From positions 3,348,001 to 3,412,000 of the forward strand of contig WJXW01000002.1 in assembly GCA_015832175.1 (NCBI GenBank): a stretch of 64,000 nucleotides of DNA. The letters run 5' to 3'. The notes under the pieces were generated by a model. The model had not been told where the DNA came from. It did not search any database and saw only the letters and a list, made by a program, of their open reading frames with translations. Position numbers and translations under genes: made by a program. The stretch comes from Paraphaeosphaeria minitans (taxonomy: Eukaryota; Ascomycota; Dothideomycetes; Pleosporales; Didymosphaeriaceae). Shown here in pieces: positions 54,430 through 64,000 of the stretch (its first letter is position 1; the number at the start of each line of letters is the position of its first letter).

Positions 54430-56645
54430 ATGTCTTCATCGGGCGTTCAGAAACGGGGTTCTGCTGCGACTGTGCGGGTGTGTTGACCTAAACTTGAGGT
54501 GTGGTGTCAATGGTGGGGCTGACTCACCCGTAGGCTTGCGACTCGTGTCGGAAAAGGAAGAGAAGGTGTTTGTGGAACGAAGACGCGGAAAGTGCAAGTA
54601 TTGTACGCAGTTGAAAGATGAGTGTACGACTACTTATGTGCGGAAGCAGAGGTCGAAGCCGCAGAGAAGGTAGGTTGGGTGTGGCGCTTGCAGGTTGCCG
54701 ATCTTGAATCAACGTTGCCCAAGGATGCTTGCGCGGTGTTGTGAGGATGCGCACTGCGAGAAATGGCGTGCATAAGATCTTGGGTTGCAGTTGTGCTGAT
54801 TGATGGCAGAGAACGCGTTGTGGAATATGAACGACGCATCCAGAACCTGGAGGGTTTGCTCAAAGAAAGAAGCGACTTGCAACCGCAGGTCCAAAGTCAG
54901 CCTCTGCAACCTCTCCCGCCACATGACCCAAGTGAATCGACGTCACTGTCAATGTGGGTAGACACCCTCCGCACAGAAGTCGAACAGTATCCCATTCAGG
55001 TCTCTTCAGAGCTCGATCCCTCCACCTACAAAGGGACGTACCAGATGACAGGATCGGCATCGTCTATGTCTGGACTAAACACCTCAGTCAGTCACGAGCC
55101 ATCTGCTGAGGCTTTGCTCCCGTCTGTAGATAACTACGAGCCCTCGGCAGACTTCGAAGAGGACGCAGCGCTGCTACAAGAATACCTATTTCAACCACCA
55201 TCTGGACTGGAGGACCTCACTATCGACGACTCAGTCATTGCACCGAACACCATGTGCGCAAAGAGCCTTCCCGAACCGGAGCTTGGAGCGTCGCTGCTAG
55301 CAGAATTCTTGGTCGATTTTAACACGGTATATGCACTCTATCGCCCTAATGAAATAGCAGATCACATTAGGATATGCTACGAGGGGCGTTCAGACGGCAC
55401 TGCCCTTGCGTGGGCGAGCGCCTACGTTGTGCTGGGTATTGCTCATCGAGCGCGTGCGCAGAGCAACATAGCCACGCCCATGGACAACGAGCTCGCAGAC
55501 TACTACCTCCACAAGATACTACCGACCGTGTCTGGCCTGTTGATTGCGGCGCCAACGCTGGGCCTGGTGCAGTGTCTGATCGGACTTGCCATGCTGATCC
55601 GTACTTCCTCGCACTCACAGCCAAGTGGGGTCTTTATATCGACCGCGCTCCGGATAGCGCAGTTCCTTGCGTACGAGCAAGACGATGGCAATACCACATC
55701 TGGCCTAGAAGTCGACGTCGAGCAGCAACGCCGCGTCTTCTGGTGCGCCTTCATGCTCGACACGGGGGAATCCGTCTTCTCCAACGGCCCCAGCACCCGC
55801 CGCAAAGAAGACATCCGCGCCCCCTTTCCCAACGAAAACCCTCAAGATTCTCTCGGATCTGTCACCGCTGCGGAGGGCGACTGGAAAGTCAACCTCTTCG
55901 CGCTGCGCATCCGTCTCGCGCTCCTCCAGTCCGACGCCATTGACAAGGTTCTCTCCATCAGCGCGCGCGGAGGCGACCGCGAGGCCGCGGCACAGGATGT
56001 TTTGTCTCGACTGCAGGCCTGGCGCGACAACGAGGTCTTCCGGCAAAGGCCCGAGCAGCTGATGCAACTGCTGTACCGCTCGGACCTGATGCACGTACTC
56101 GCGGTGGAAGCCTCGTACTTTGCGACCGTGTTCCGCATCAATGCGTTCCTCTCTCTGGGCAAGAACCCTCTTGTGAACCCGTTTTCAGCGGATGTGCTGG
56201 CGATTCTGGCAGGGACGAAGAAGCACGGGGCGTACAAGGACGCGGAAAGACTGCTCACGCATCTGACGCTGATTCCGCATGGGGATATCGGGGTGTGCTG
56301 GTGAGTCTGATGCATATATGATGGTCTTTTGGCAAGGCTAATGACAAGGATAGGATGATCAAAAGCCCTGTGATGGCAGCGTTTACCACGGTGCTGGCGC
56401 ATCATCTGCATGCACCGAACAGCACGCCGAGTTCCGACAGTATGCGCGAATACGGGCGTATCTTGAATACGCTCCGGATCCTAGCTGAGAAGGGCCAGGA
56501 TCTGGAGCTGCTTCGGGCGAGAGATGTGTGTATGGCGATGTATTCGCGGGTCGAGACGGGGCTGCGGGTGCGGTGGTTGGAGGAGCATGTTGATGCTGTA
56601 GGAATCGGAGTTGGAAGTACGGGCCATTTGCAAACGTCGAAGTAG
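54430..56645 (+). pseudogene. Zn(II)2Cys6 transcription factor, frameshift in zinc cluster
   Basis: Exons are 54430-54477, 54534-54669, 54810-56300 and 56354-56645; the sum is one base short of a multiple of three. The spliced start MSSSGVQKRGSAATVR|ACDSCRKRKRRC begins a Zn2Cys6 cluster, but the second half CKYCTQLKDECTTTYVRKQR is one frame over. Adding one base at the A run near 54588-54591 would give CX2CX6CX8CX2CX6C, a standard cluster. A linker and coiled-coil region (VVEYERRIQNLEGLLKERSD) follow, then a fungal-specific TF domain (YALYRPNEIADHIR, QQRRVFWCAFMLDTGES). Expected length after repair is 655 residues. A single homopolymer deletion suggests assembly error or recent inactivation. 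Confidence 0.8.
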
Positions 56646-57131
56646 ACACAGGAGGAGCTTTGTTTCTTCTCATTTGCAATGCTTATTCAAAGTCAGTAGA
56701 GCTCACAGGTCGTGTTTCAGTGTATGTTTTCCAAGCTCGAGGTGTCGGAGCGACGTCTTAGGTAGGTATCATGTTCTCTGCCTAGAATTAATTTCAGATA
56801 GCGCACCAGGCGTGGAACTTGGTTCCAGTGCATATGAAATCGCGACACGGAACGCTCGCAAAAGTGTGATGACGGCAGGATGAGCAGTGGCGTATCTTGA
56901 CTACTGAGTAGTTATCTAGTTGCTGGTTGCTGGGGGCGGGCGCATAGAAAGGCGCGTGTTTGCATGACGTATTCGCGCGCTCAGCCACACGCGAACCGCG
57001 GACTGCGATGCGATCCACCTGTGTAGCACTGACTCGCTGCATCATCCCCTCCTCCACATTCTCCACCACCTGCAACTTTCCCTGAAACCCATTTTCGTAC
57101 GACCGCTGCGGATAACAGCCTAGCATTCACC
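56646..57131. other. intergenic, likely promoter of the Kes1-like gene
   Basis: 486 bp between two plus-strand genes. Nothing specific was recognised. Confidence 0.4.
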
Positions 57132-58658
57132 ATGAGCTCCAGCAAAAGCCAAGAAGGGTCGGCCGTACCCACCAAGCAGAAGGGCTCCTGGTCCAGCTTC
57201 CTCAAGGTATGCGTGCGGCGCATGAGGGGTGCACTGTGCACAGCGCATGCCTATATATCGTATGCCACGAATGCCTGCTAACACGCCTACAGTCTATAGC
57301 ATCCTTCAACGGTGACCTGGCGTCCATGACAGCGCCTGCCTTCATCCTCTCCACAACCTCGCTCGTCGAGTTCTCCTCGTACTGGACCGAGCACCCCTCC
57401 GTTTTCGTCGCGCCCGCGGCCGAGAAAGACGCTGCGAAGCGCATGCTGTTGGTGACCAAGTGGTTCCTCAGCACCCTCAAGCAGCAATATGCCAGCCGAA
57501 GCGAGAAGCTGGGCAGCGAGAAGAAACCACTGAACCCCTTCTTGGGCGAGCTGTTTCTCGGCAAGTGGGAGGACGAGGCCGGCGAGACACAGCTGATCAG
57601 CGAGCAAGTCAGGTAGGCCGCGCGCATGGCTGGAAGCTGTGGGTACTGGCTAACCTGGGCAGCCACCACCCTCCCGTCACGGCATACTCCATCTGGAACA
57701 GCAAGCACGGCGTTCGCCTCCAGGGCTACAATGCCCAGAAGGCCTCCTTCAAGACCACCATCAACGTAAAGCAAGTCGGGCACGCAATGTACCACATCGA
57801 TGGCTTTAACGAGGACTATCTCATCACGCTTCCGCCGCTGCACATTGAAGGTTTGGTGGTCGGATCACCCTACGTCGAGCTCAACAGCGCTACCTACATC
57901 CAGTCCTCGTCTGGATACACTGCAAAGATCGAATACAGCGGCCGTGGTTGGGTTAGTGGCAAGTCCAACAGCTTCACCGCCAGCATCTATCCCGAGGACA
58001 AGAAGAAGGATCCCATATACACTGCCGACGGCCAGTGGACCACCAAGTTCCACTTTAAAGATCCCAAGACGAAACAAGTACGTTCCGACACCAGTACTGT
58101 CATACAATACGCTTCTATTGGACCGTTGTTCGCTTCCATACATGCGCTAATTCACGTTCTTGCAGATCGTGGACACCTTCGACCACACGTCAATCAAGCC
58201 AACACCCCTCAACATTGTTCCCGCGGAACAACAAGACGACTTTGAGTCACGGAAAGCCTGGAAGAAGGTCGCCGATGCCATCAACAAAGGCGACATGGAC
58301 ACCACCTCGGCTGAAAAGTCCATCATCGAGAACCGCCAACGCGCTATGCGCAAAACGGAGAAGGAGCAGGGCAAGGAGTGGGAGCGCAAATTCTTCAAAC
58401 GCGTTGAAAGGGACCCAATTTTCGAGAAGCTCGTGAGTTTGTCCACACCGTGATGCCAGAAGTCGTGTGCTAAAGAGTTGCCAGGCCGCCAAGGTCGGCG
58501 AACAAGTCAGCAAGGACGCGACGAACGGGCTGTGGAACTTTGACCAGGAGAAGGCGAGTGTGGCCAAGTCGCCGTTCCACCCTGATGTCAACCCTCCCAT
58601 CTATGTAGACACCGGTGATCTGAGCAGGACCAGCACGAGGGGTACCACTGCGGCTTGA
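57132..58658 (+). CDS. kes1: oxysterol-binding protein, Kes1/Osh4 type
   Basis: Moves sterol and PI4P between internal membranes. Five exons (57132-57206, 57293-57612, 57663-58077, 58166-58432, 58485-58658) give 416 residues, the size of the short Osh4/Kes1 class without PH or ankyrin domains. An N-terminal basic lid ([20 protein letters not shown]) precedes [20 protein letters not shown] and [10 protein letters not shown]. The family fingerprint EQVSHHPP is created across the second splice. The C-terminal part has [25 protein letters not shown] and [12 protein letters not shown]. All junctions are GT..AG. Confidence 0.94.
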
Positions 58659-59190
58659 GTGTACATGCCGCTTGTTCGCACTTTGGCTGAGGTTGCATTC
58701 AGAAAGCTCGTGACATGGGATACCCGAAGAAATTCGTCACGGTCGGTAGGATTTGGATCAAGGAGGCAGGCACTTGGGTCGAGATTTGAGTGGTATGACT
58801 AATGTAGGTGGTGGGTTATCATTGTTCGCGAGTGTATACCTAGATGCTACGCCTTCCTAATGCACAAGTCTCATTCCTCTGTCGTGGGGCGTACAGTTCA
58901 GTGCCGCGCGCCTTGCCTACTTCGGCTAGAGCCTCTCCGTGCTCACAATGAGAGGTACTCTACACCTGATTTAGGTAGCATGAACATCGCCTGGAACCCT
59001 ATTCCGTTTCTTCTGCTGCACAGGGCTTGGATTGAAATACACATCTATAACTTTGGCATAGAAAAGAAAAACGGATCATGCCAGCAACCCAGAGAACATG
59101 CCCCGAAGAGAGTCTTCAGGTTGCAAATGTTTATGTACGGTAGATGAAAACAAACCACAGCACCGCGTCTTCTTCCAGCCCCTCCCTCCC
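58659..59190. other. intergenic, no gene recognised
   Basis: 532 bp between convergent genes. No RNA gene or repeat was found. Confidence 0.5.
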
Positions 59191-60813
59191 TCACTCCTCC
59201 TCACTCTCCCCCTCCTCCCCGACACCACACCCACACGGCCACATGCCGCCTCGGCCCCCCCTCACCCCGGGATACTTGTCCCCAAACGCCGCCCAGCTCA
59301 TCTCCCCCGCCTCCAACTTCCGCTCATCCTCAGGCTCAACCTGGTGTCCCCTCCCCGTCTTGAGATCCGCATCCCCCTCGAACCCCCACCTGTGCTTGTC
59401 GTAGTCCCACCCGTGCGTGCCCGGCTTGAGGAAGGCCCGCATCATGTTCCGCCTGCGGCGGTGCGGGGGTCCGATTTTCTTGGCTGCTAGGGTGGCCGCG
59501 CGTTGGTTTTCGAGGTCGCGGTGGGGGATGAGGGTCAGGTGGACGGTTGGGGAGTCGCGGTTGAGGGAGGTGGTGGAGATGAGGAGGTGTGCGCGAGACG
59601 ACGGAAAGGTCAGGGTGCGGAGAGGTGTGGTGGAGGAGGTGCAGGCTGGCATCGGTTGGAATGTCGGGTCGAGGGAAAAGGTGGAGAGGAAGGGGTGGGT
59701 GGGGAGGGCGTTGAGGCGAGAGACGCTGGCTGGGAGGTAAAGATCGTCATCTGCGTTGTTCCCGTCCAAGTTGTTTGGAGGGGTGGGTTTCTGCTCTGGT
59801 TTATGAGGTAGTTGAGCTTTGGAAGTCTTGTTGGTCGGAGTGTTGGAAGTGACAGCAGGTTTGAGGGTGGGAAGTGCCATGCTAGATGAAGCAACAGGTT
59901 TGCGTTTTGGAGCTGGCATTTCGGTAGCGATACCAGGTTTGTGTTTTCGAGGAGGCATGTTGATCGAAGTATCAAGCTCGGGTTCGGGAGGTGCTCTGCT
60001 GATTGCTTCCGCTGGTGTGGAAGTTGCAGCAACAACTGGAGCTGTGACGGAAGAGAGGAGCTCTGCGTTTTTCCTGTCCAACTTGATTTTCTTAGTCGCC
60101 ACCTGTGAATCTGGGGCTGGCAGTTTTCGTTTGCCATTCGCGTCTCCGTTTGGAGTCCCGACGTGACCCCTCTTCGTAACAGCAACATCGCTCGTGTCTA
60201 CAAACGTTTTGTCGGAAACGAGCACCGGCGCAGACTTTTCCTCGCTCTCCTCGTCCAACGCCGGCAACGCCATCATTTGCTCAATCTTGCTCGTCACCTT
60301 CCCCTTAGGCGCATCTTCCTTCCCCCCTGGCCCATTTCTCTGCGTCTTTGTTCCATTCCCCCCTCCCCTTTCTTTCATCGTCATCCCCTTCGGACCTTGC
60401 CCATATGCTCTCGTCTCCACCTCAGTGATCCAGTCTGCAATCTGATTCTTGCTCCACTTCTGCGCCCCCTGCGTCTTTCCTTCCATCTCCTCGACTTTAT
60501 TGTCGCCAGCGTATTTCCGGACATACTCGTCCAGCACTCTTTGGCGCGAGATTTTGTGGGCAACAACGCGACCGTCGCGGGCTTGTGCGATGCGTTTACC
60601 ACGGGCATCATAGAGAGGGATGTGCAGGCCGTCTGCGGTGAAGAAACGGTGGTCGGAGTTGGATTTGGTATCGGTCGCGGCGTTGGAGTCTGCAGGCCTT
60701 CTGGTACCAGTGGTTGACTTCGAGTTCTTTGTGACGCCGGTGTTCTTGGTGAACGGGTTGAAGCCCGCCTGGGCACCCTTCTTCGCCTGCTGGTGCTCTT
60801 TCTGCGGCCCCAT
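59191..60813 (-). CDS. 540-aa basic, Pro/Lys-rich protein of unknown function
   Basis: A single exon from an ATG. The best-structured part is near residues 55-140 (HRFFTADGLHIPLYDARGKRIAQARDGRVVAHKISRQRVLDEYV, WSKNQIADWITEVETRAYG). A long disordered middle with KRKLPAPDSQVATKKIKLDRK and several similar basic runs could be nuclear localisation signals. The C-terminus is denser (RRRRNMMRAFLKPGTHGWDYDKHRWGFEGDADLKTGRG, SWAAFGDKYPGVRGG) and ends in an acidic tail. I do not recognise the family. Confidence 0.65.
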   Translation of the reverse strand: MGPQKEHQQAKKGAQAGFNPFTKNTGVTKNSKSTTGTRRPADSNAATDTKSNSDHRFFTADGLHIPLYDARGKRIAQARDGRVVAHKISRQRVLDEYVRKYAGDNKVEEMEGKTQGAQKWSKNQIADWITEVETRAYGQGPKGMTMKERGGGNGTKTQRNGPGGKEDAPKGKVTSKIEQMMALPALDEESEEKSAPVLVSDKTFVDTSDVAVTKRGHVGTPNGDANGKRKLPAPDSQVATKKIKLDRKNAELLSSVTAPVVAATSTPAEAISRAPPEPELDTSINMPPRKHKPGIATEMPAPKRKPVASSSMALPTLKPAVTSNTPTNKTSKAQLPHKPEQKPTPPNNLDGNNADDDLYLPASVSRLNALPTHPFLSTFSLDPTFQPMPACTSSTTPLRTLTFPSSRAHLLISTTSLNRDSPTVHLTLIPHRDLENQRAATLAAKKIGPPHRRRRNMMRAFLKPGTHGWDYDKHRWGFEGDADLKTGRGHQVEPEDERKLEAGEMSWAAFGDKYPGVRGGRGGMWPCGCGVGEEGESEEE

Positions 60814-61363
60814 AGTGTGAAACTTCTGAGTCTTAAGTGTGTAGTGTGTTGAGTTGCCTTAGGTTGGCCTACATCGACTGAGCTTGAGCACAAGATGTCG
60901 TTTGCACATTGTGGTGAGGCGCGGGTGAGCTTGCAACGGTCGAAGTATATATGGAACAAAGCAGCATGCGAGTCAAACAAGGCTGTTAATAGCAGTGTTA
61001 TTGTTGTCTTAGTATCAGCACTCAACAATAGCTCCGCACCATGGACGGGTGGGGTGTCTCATTGTACGCTGCACTGACTCCTGATTGGCGGCGAGCAAGC
61101 GTTTGTATGACCCACGCGGTAAGTGGGAGATTCACGAGACCGCCAAGCTGTGGAAGTGGACGCGAAAGTGAAGTCACGTTAGCAAGTAGCGAACTCCAAT
61201 GACGGACACCGAATACAAACTGGCAACAAGACTGCACATGATATGAACATGGGGTATGGGTTTCATCATCTACCTACACCATGGAGTAAAAAAGTTCAGT
61301 CAGCTATTGCGTTCATCTTTGATGCCCAGATATGGGACTTGTTGCAGATCGTGAGTGACACCC
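60814..61363. other. intergenic, no gene recognised
   Basis: 550 bp between two minus-strand genes. Nothing specific was seen. Confidence 0.4.
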
Positions 61364-63873
61364 TTACATGATGATCGGATGGCGGCTGGGACGAAGCGGG
61401 CATGGTACCGTTGTCTCCGACGCCTTTTTAGGCTGCAAATCTTCTGGCAGTGGCTTCAGGTCGATCTCATGATCTTCCGGTAGTGAATCCAAAGACGCAT
61501 CTCGGACCAGAAAGGCCAATATGATCAAGAGCGTAGAAGCTAGAATGCCAATGGCGCATAGATAGCGGTGGCTCTGGACGAAGGCTTCCACCATAGGCAC
61601 TCGTGGAGGCGATCCCCAAGGGTAGAGGTCTTCATGAGCTGTGGGCATAGCGTAAAGCATGTCGATTTCGCTTTCCGTAATTATCTGTTCGAGACGTTGG
61701 TGAAGCTTGGGGAGCAGTGCATTCGTCCAGATGGCGCCAGCAAGCGACTGCCCCACGCCACTTCCAACCCGACACGCCGTCATATAGGCGCCAAGGAGTG
61801 TAGACAGCTGCGTATGATCACGCGCTCCTTGAACGAAAGCCATTGCTGGAAATGGGAACAATCCGCCAGCGATGCCCAAAAGTACTTGTGAACAAGTGAC
61901 AGCAAGCTGGCTGACGTTGTCATTTCCACTCGCACGATTGTACTGGAGCACGAAGGAGGCAAGATAGAATATTGCGCCAAATCGAAGATACCACCTGAGG
62001 TCGCGGGTTATGCTGATAATGACCCCGATGAAGAGGCCAACCAGTGTGGAGGTGAATGTATACAGGCCCACGATGTGTGCTGAGCTGTCGTCATCATTGT
62101 TGTATCGAATTCCCAGCCCGATCAGAAGGTATGTGGATTGCACATAGTATGCCATATGATAGAGGAATCCCATAGTGAGGGCTGTTACGATTCTTTTCTC
62201 CCCAAGCAGCTATGTACGGTCAGCGTTTCGTAAGCAGAATTTTCCCACATCAGGTGTTGCTAAATTTGCGAATGGTTGGTCTTTGACATACCTGAATTGG
62301 GAACATGGGATACTTCGAATACTTCTCCACATAGTAGAATATAACAATACAAAGCAAGCCCGTAATGGTCATGGAGATGGTAGCGGGGCTTGGCCCATAG
62401 CCCTGGTTGTGTGGAAGCACGAGCGGCAACGATGCCCAAGGCGCCAAGAGACATGTCGCGATGCCCATGAAGCAAATCCAGCCGAGTATGTCCATTTGTC
62501 GGAGGCGTAAGAGCTGACGAGAGACGCGACCTCGGACAGGTATTCTCAACGCGTTCTCAAGCTCAGAAGGGGACAGTCTTTTCTTCGCGTTGCGCTCGAT
62601 TGTAAGGAGGCCTATTACCAAAGGTACAGAGCATGCTTTTGGAACGGTCAGTTTCAAAGCTTATCAATGCGTTCTGAGACGTTGGGCACGTACCAAAGTA
62701 CATAATTGCCGACCAAGCAAAGCGCCAGTGCACTGAAGGACAGGTTTCGACAAGCGCATTCCTCAAAGCGGCACTGAACCAGGTTGTTACCTATAGAGTT
62801 AGCCTGTATCTCTAGGAAGCTGTGGATATCCGCCTTGCAGTAAACAACAGTTTGGACAATGCATGGCATATCAAAACTCTTGGCGAGGTACCACACATAG
62901 TTAGAACGTACAAGATATGGGAGGGCGGGTAAGTAGAACACGACAACCCTCAGTCTCATCGAGGTAAGGTCTGCAATGATGATTTCGAACATGGAAATGA
63001 CACCCAGAAAACCGATCTAGTTTGGTTAGTAGAGCAGCTGCTCCGAGGCTGTGGATACTTACAGCCCAAATGATGGTGCCGCCCAAGAAGATTTGGATTG
63101 TGGTAGCCGTGGCTTGCAAGACAGTGCCTCTCAAGAGTTAGCTGGAAGTTTCAATGCGGGACATTCGTTGTCCCTCGGGACCCCATGCGGACATTGAATG
63201 GCTGGTCCTTGTAGCCTTCTCAAAGTGCTCACCTAGTATATAGAACATGATAGAGGTGATGAGAGTCTCCGGACGACCATATACATCTGCACTCTTTGAG
63301 ACCAATGGGGTCATGGCGGCAGCGACAAGAGTAGGGACGGTATTGAGGGCGCCAAGCATCCCACTCTTTTGGTAGTTTGTGGCAATCTCATACTATCTCT
63401 CGTCAGATGCAAACATGAGGATGGCTTGGACTAGTCACCTGGTACAGGACACGCATGAAGTTGTCCAGGCTTTGTAGAGTCGCCAACACCAGGATGCACA
63501 CGAGTACAAACGTCTTCTCTGAGGATCGGATGCTCTTTCTCGTTATAGCCATGCGAAGATAGCCTGGGCTGTCCGCGCCAGTCGGGGGCTCCGCGTGTTT
63601 TCGAGGTATGTCTTGAGACTCAGCGCCTGCGAGCGAGCTACGACCATCGCAATACTCAGCTGCATTGTCGACGTCGTCCTTGTCTGTGGGCTTCGCACCG
63701 GGCTCGAGTGGCTCGCTGGATCTGAAAGAGCCGCGTTTTGGATCGACCATGGTGATGGCATCGGGGTCGTAGCTATCAGCCGTATTCATGGGCAGAAGGT
63801 GTGCCGGCGTGATAGCAGCAGTGCCGGATGTGTCAAGCATGGGTGCCGATTGGGGGCGGGGGTTGCCCGCCAT
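61364..63873 (-). CDS. siderophore-iron transporter-like MFS permease
   Basis: Resembles the fungal SIT/ARN (DHA3-type, 14-TM) siderophore importers. Seven exons (63873-63439, 63392-63233, 63127-63063, 63016-62912, 62790-62694, 62635-62292, 62209-61364) give 683 residues with the frame kept at every junction; introns are 46-121 nt. The N-terminal 140 residues are polar and cytosolic. Matching blocks include LGALNTVPTLVAAAMTPLVSKSADVYGRPETL, GFLGVISMFEIIIADLTSMRLRVVVFYLPALPYL and WRFAWSAIMYFG. The late TM region includes MGFLYHMAYYVQSTYLLI. The long N-terminus is common in this family. The ATG at 63873 is preferred over an upstream in-frame GTG. A glutathione exchanger (GEX) of the same family is the alternative. 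Confidence 0.85.
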
Positions 63874-64000
63874 GGTTGCGGACAAGCTTGGGAGGCACGA
63901 TCTGGAGCTGCGCGTGTGAGAAATGTCGAACGACACCCACGGGCGAGGTTCAGGTATGCAGGCAGAAGGGGGAGGCAGGTATAGAAGCAGAAGGAAGGGT
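63874..64000. other. upstream flank of the SIT-like gene
   Basis: 127 bp to the right edge; promoter or 5' leader of the minus-strand transporter. Nothing else was recognised. Confidence 0.4.

Overview
The window is nuclear DNA of a filamentous ascomycete. The evidence is short spliceosomal introns (mostly 45-60 nt, GTRNGT donors, CTRAC-like branch sites, YAG acceptors) in most genes, Zn(II)2Cys6 regulators, fungal families such as Zrg17, Ish1, Hva1-TUDOR and the SIT transporters, and a quinate utilisation (QUT/qa) gene set. The gene style suggests Dothideomycetes, perhaps Pleosporales; that placement is inference. Gene models below were spliced by hand, and the exon sums were checked for divisibility by three.

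Layout. 1-5.9 kb: a sugar-transporter-type MFS gene that runs off the left edge, then a kelch-repeat membrane gene that looks broken. 6.9-12.6 kb: quinate block 1, two divergent pairs: qutD (permease)/qutB (quinate dehydrogenase) and qutG (IMPase-like)/qutE (type II dehydroquinase). 13-34 kb: about 21.8 kb of unrelated genes (Ish1-like, a mitochondrial-type small protein, an RBR E3 ligase, Zrg17-like CDF, a two-TM protein, F-box-like, cyclin-L-like, a Cys-pair protein, a 2-kb gene-poor stretch with relics, a fasciclin protein and an 841-aa two-TM protein). 34.4-43.2 kb: quinate block 2, again two divergent pairs: qutR (repressor)/qutA (activator) and qutH (oxidoreductase, frameshifted here)/qutC (dehydroshikimate dehydratase). 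43.8-64 kb: a CYP52-like P450, a tyrosinase pseudogene, a pectate lyase, an SDR relic, an Hva1-TUDOR protein, a monocarboxylate-type MFS, a Zn2Cys6 regulator with a frameshift inside its zinc cluster, a Kes1/Osh4 sterol-transfer protein, a basic protein of unknown function and a siderophore-type MFS.

How the genes work together. QutD imports quinate, QutB makes 3-dehydroquinate, QutE makes 3-dehydroshikimate and QutC makes protocatechuate, which feeds the beta-ketoadipate pathway. QutA switches the pathway on, and QutR, built from AROM-like domains, restrains QutA. All eight known qut functions are present, but the cluster is cut in two. Each divergent qut promoter carries a 16-bp inverted repeat resembling the Neurospora QA-1F/Aspergillus QUTA site, which suggests the two halves are still one regulon.

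Main points for a second look: the split cluster with shared operators, single lesions in qutH and the Zn2Cys6 regulator (real decay or assembly error), a 20-bp minisatellite inside the qutB intron, several other minisatellites at gene ends, and two multiply damaged pseudogenes (kelch and tyrosinase).
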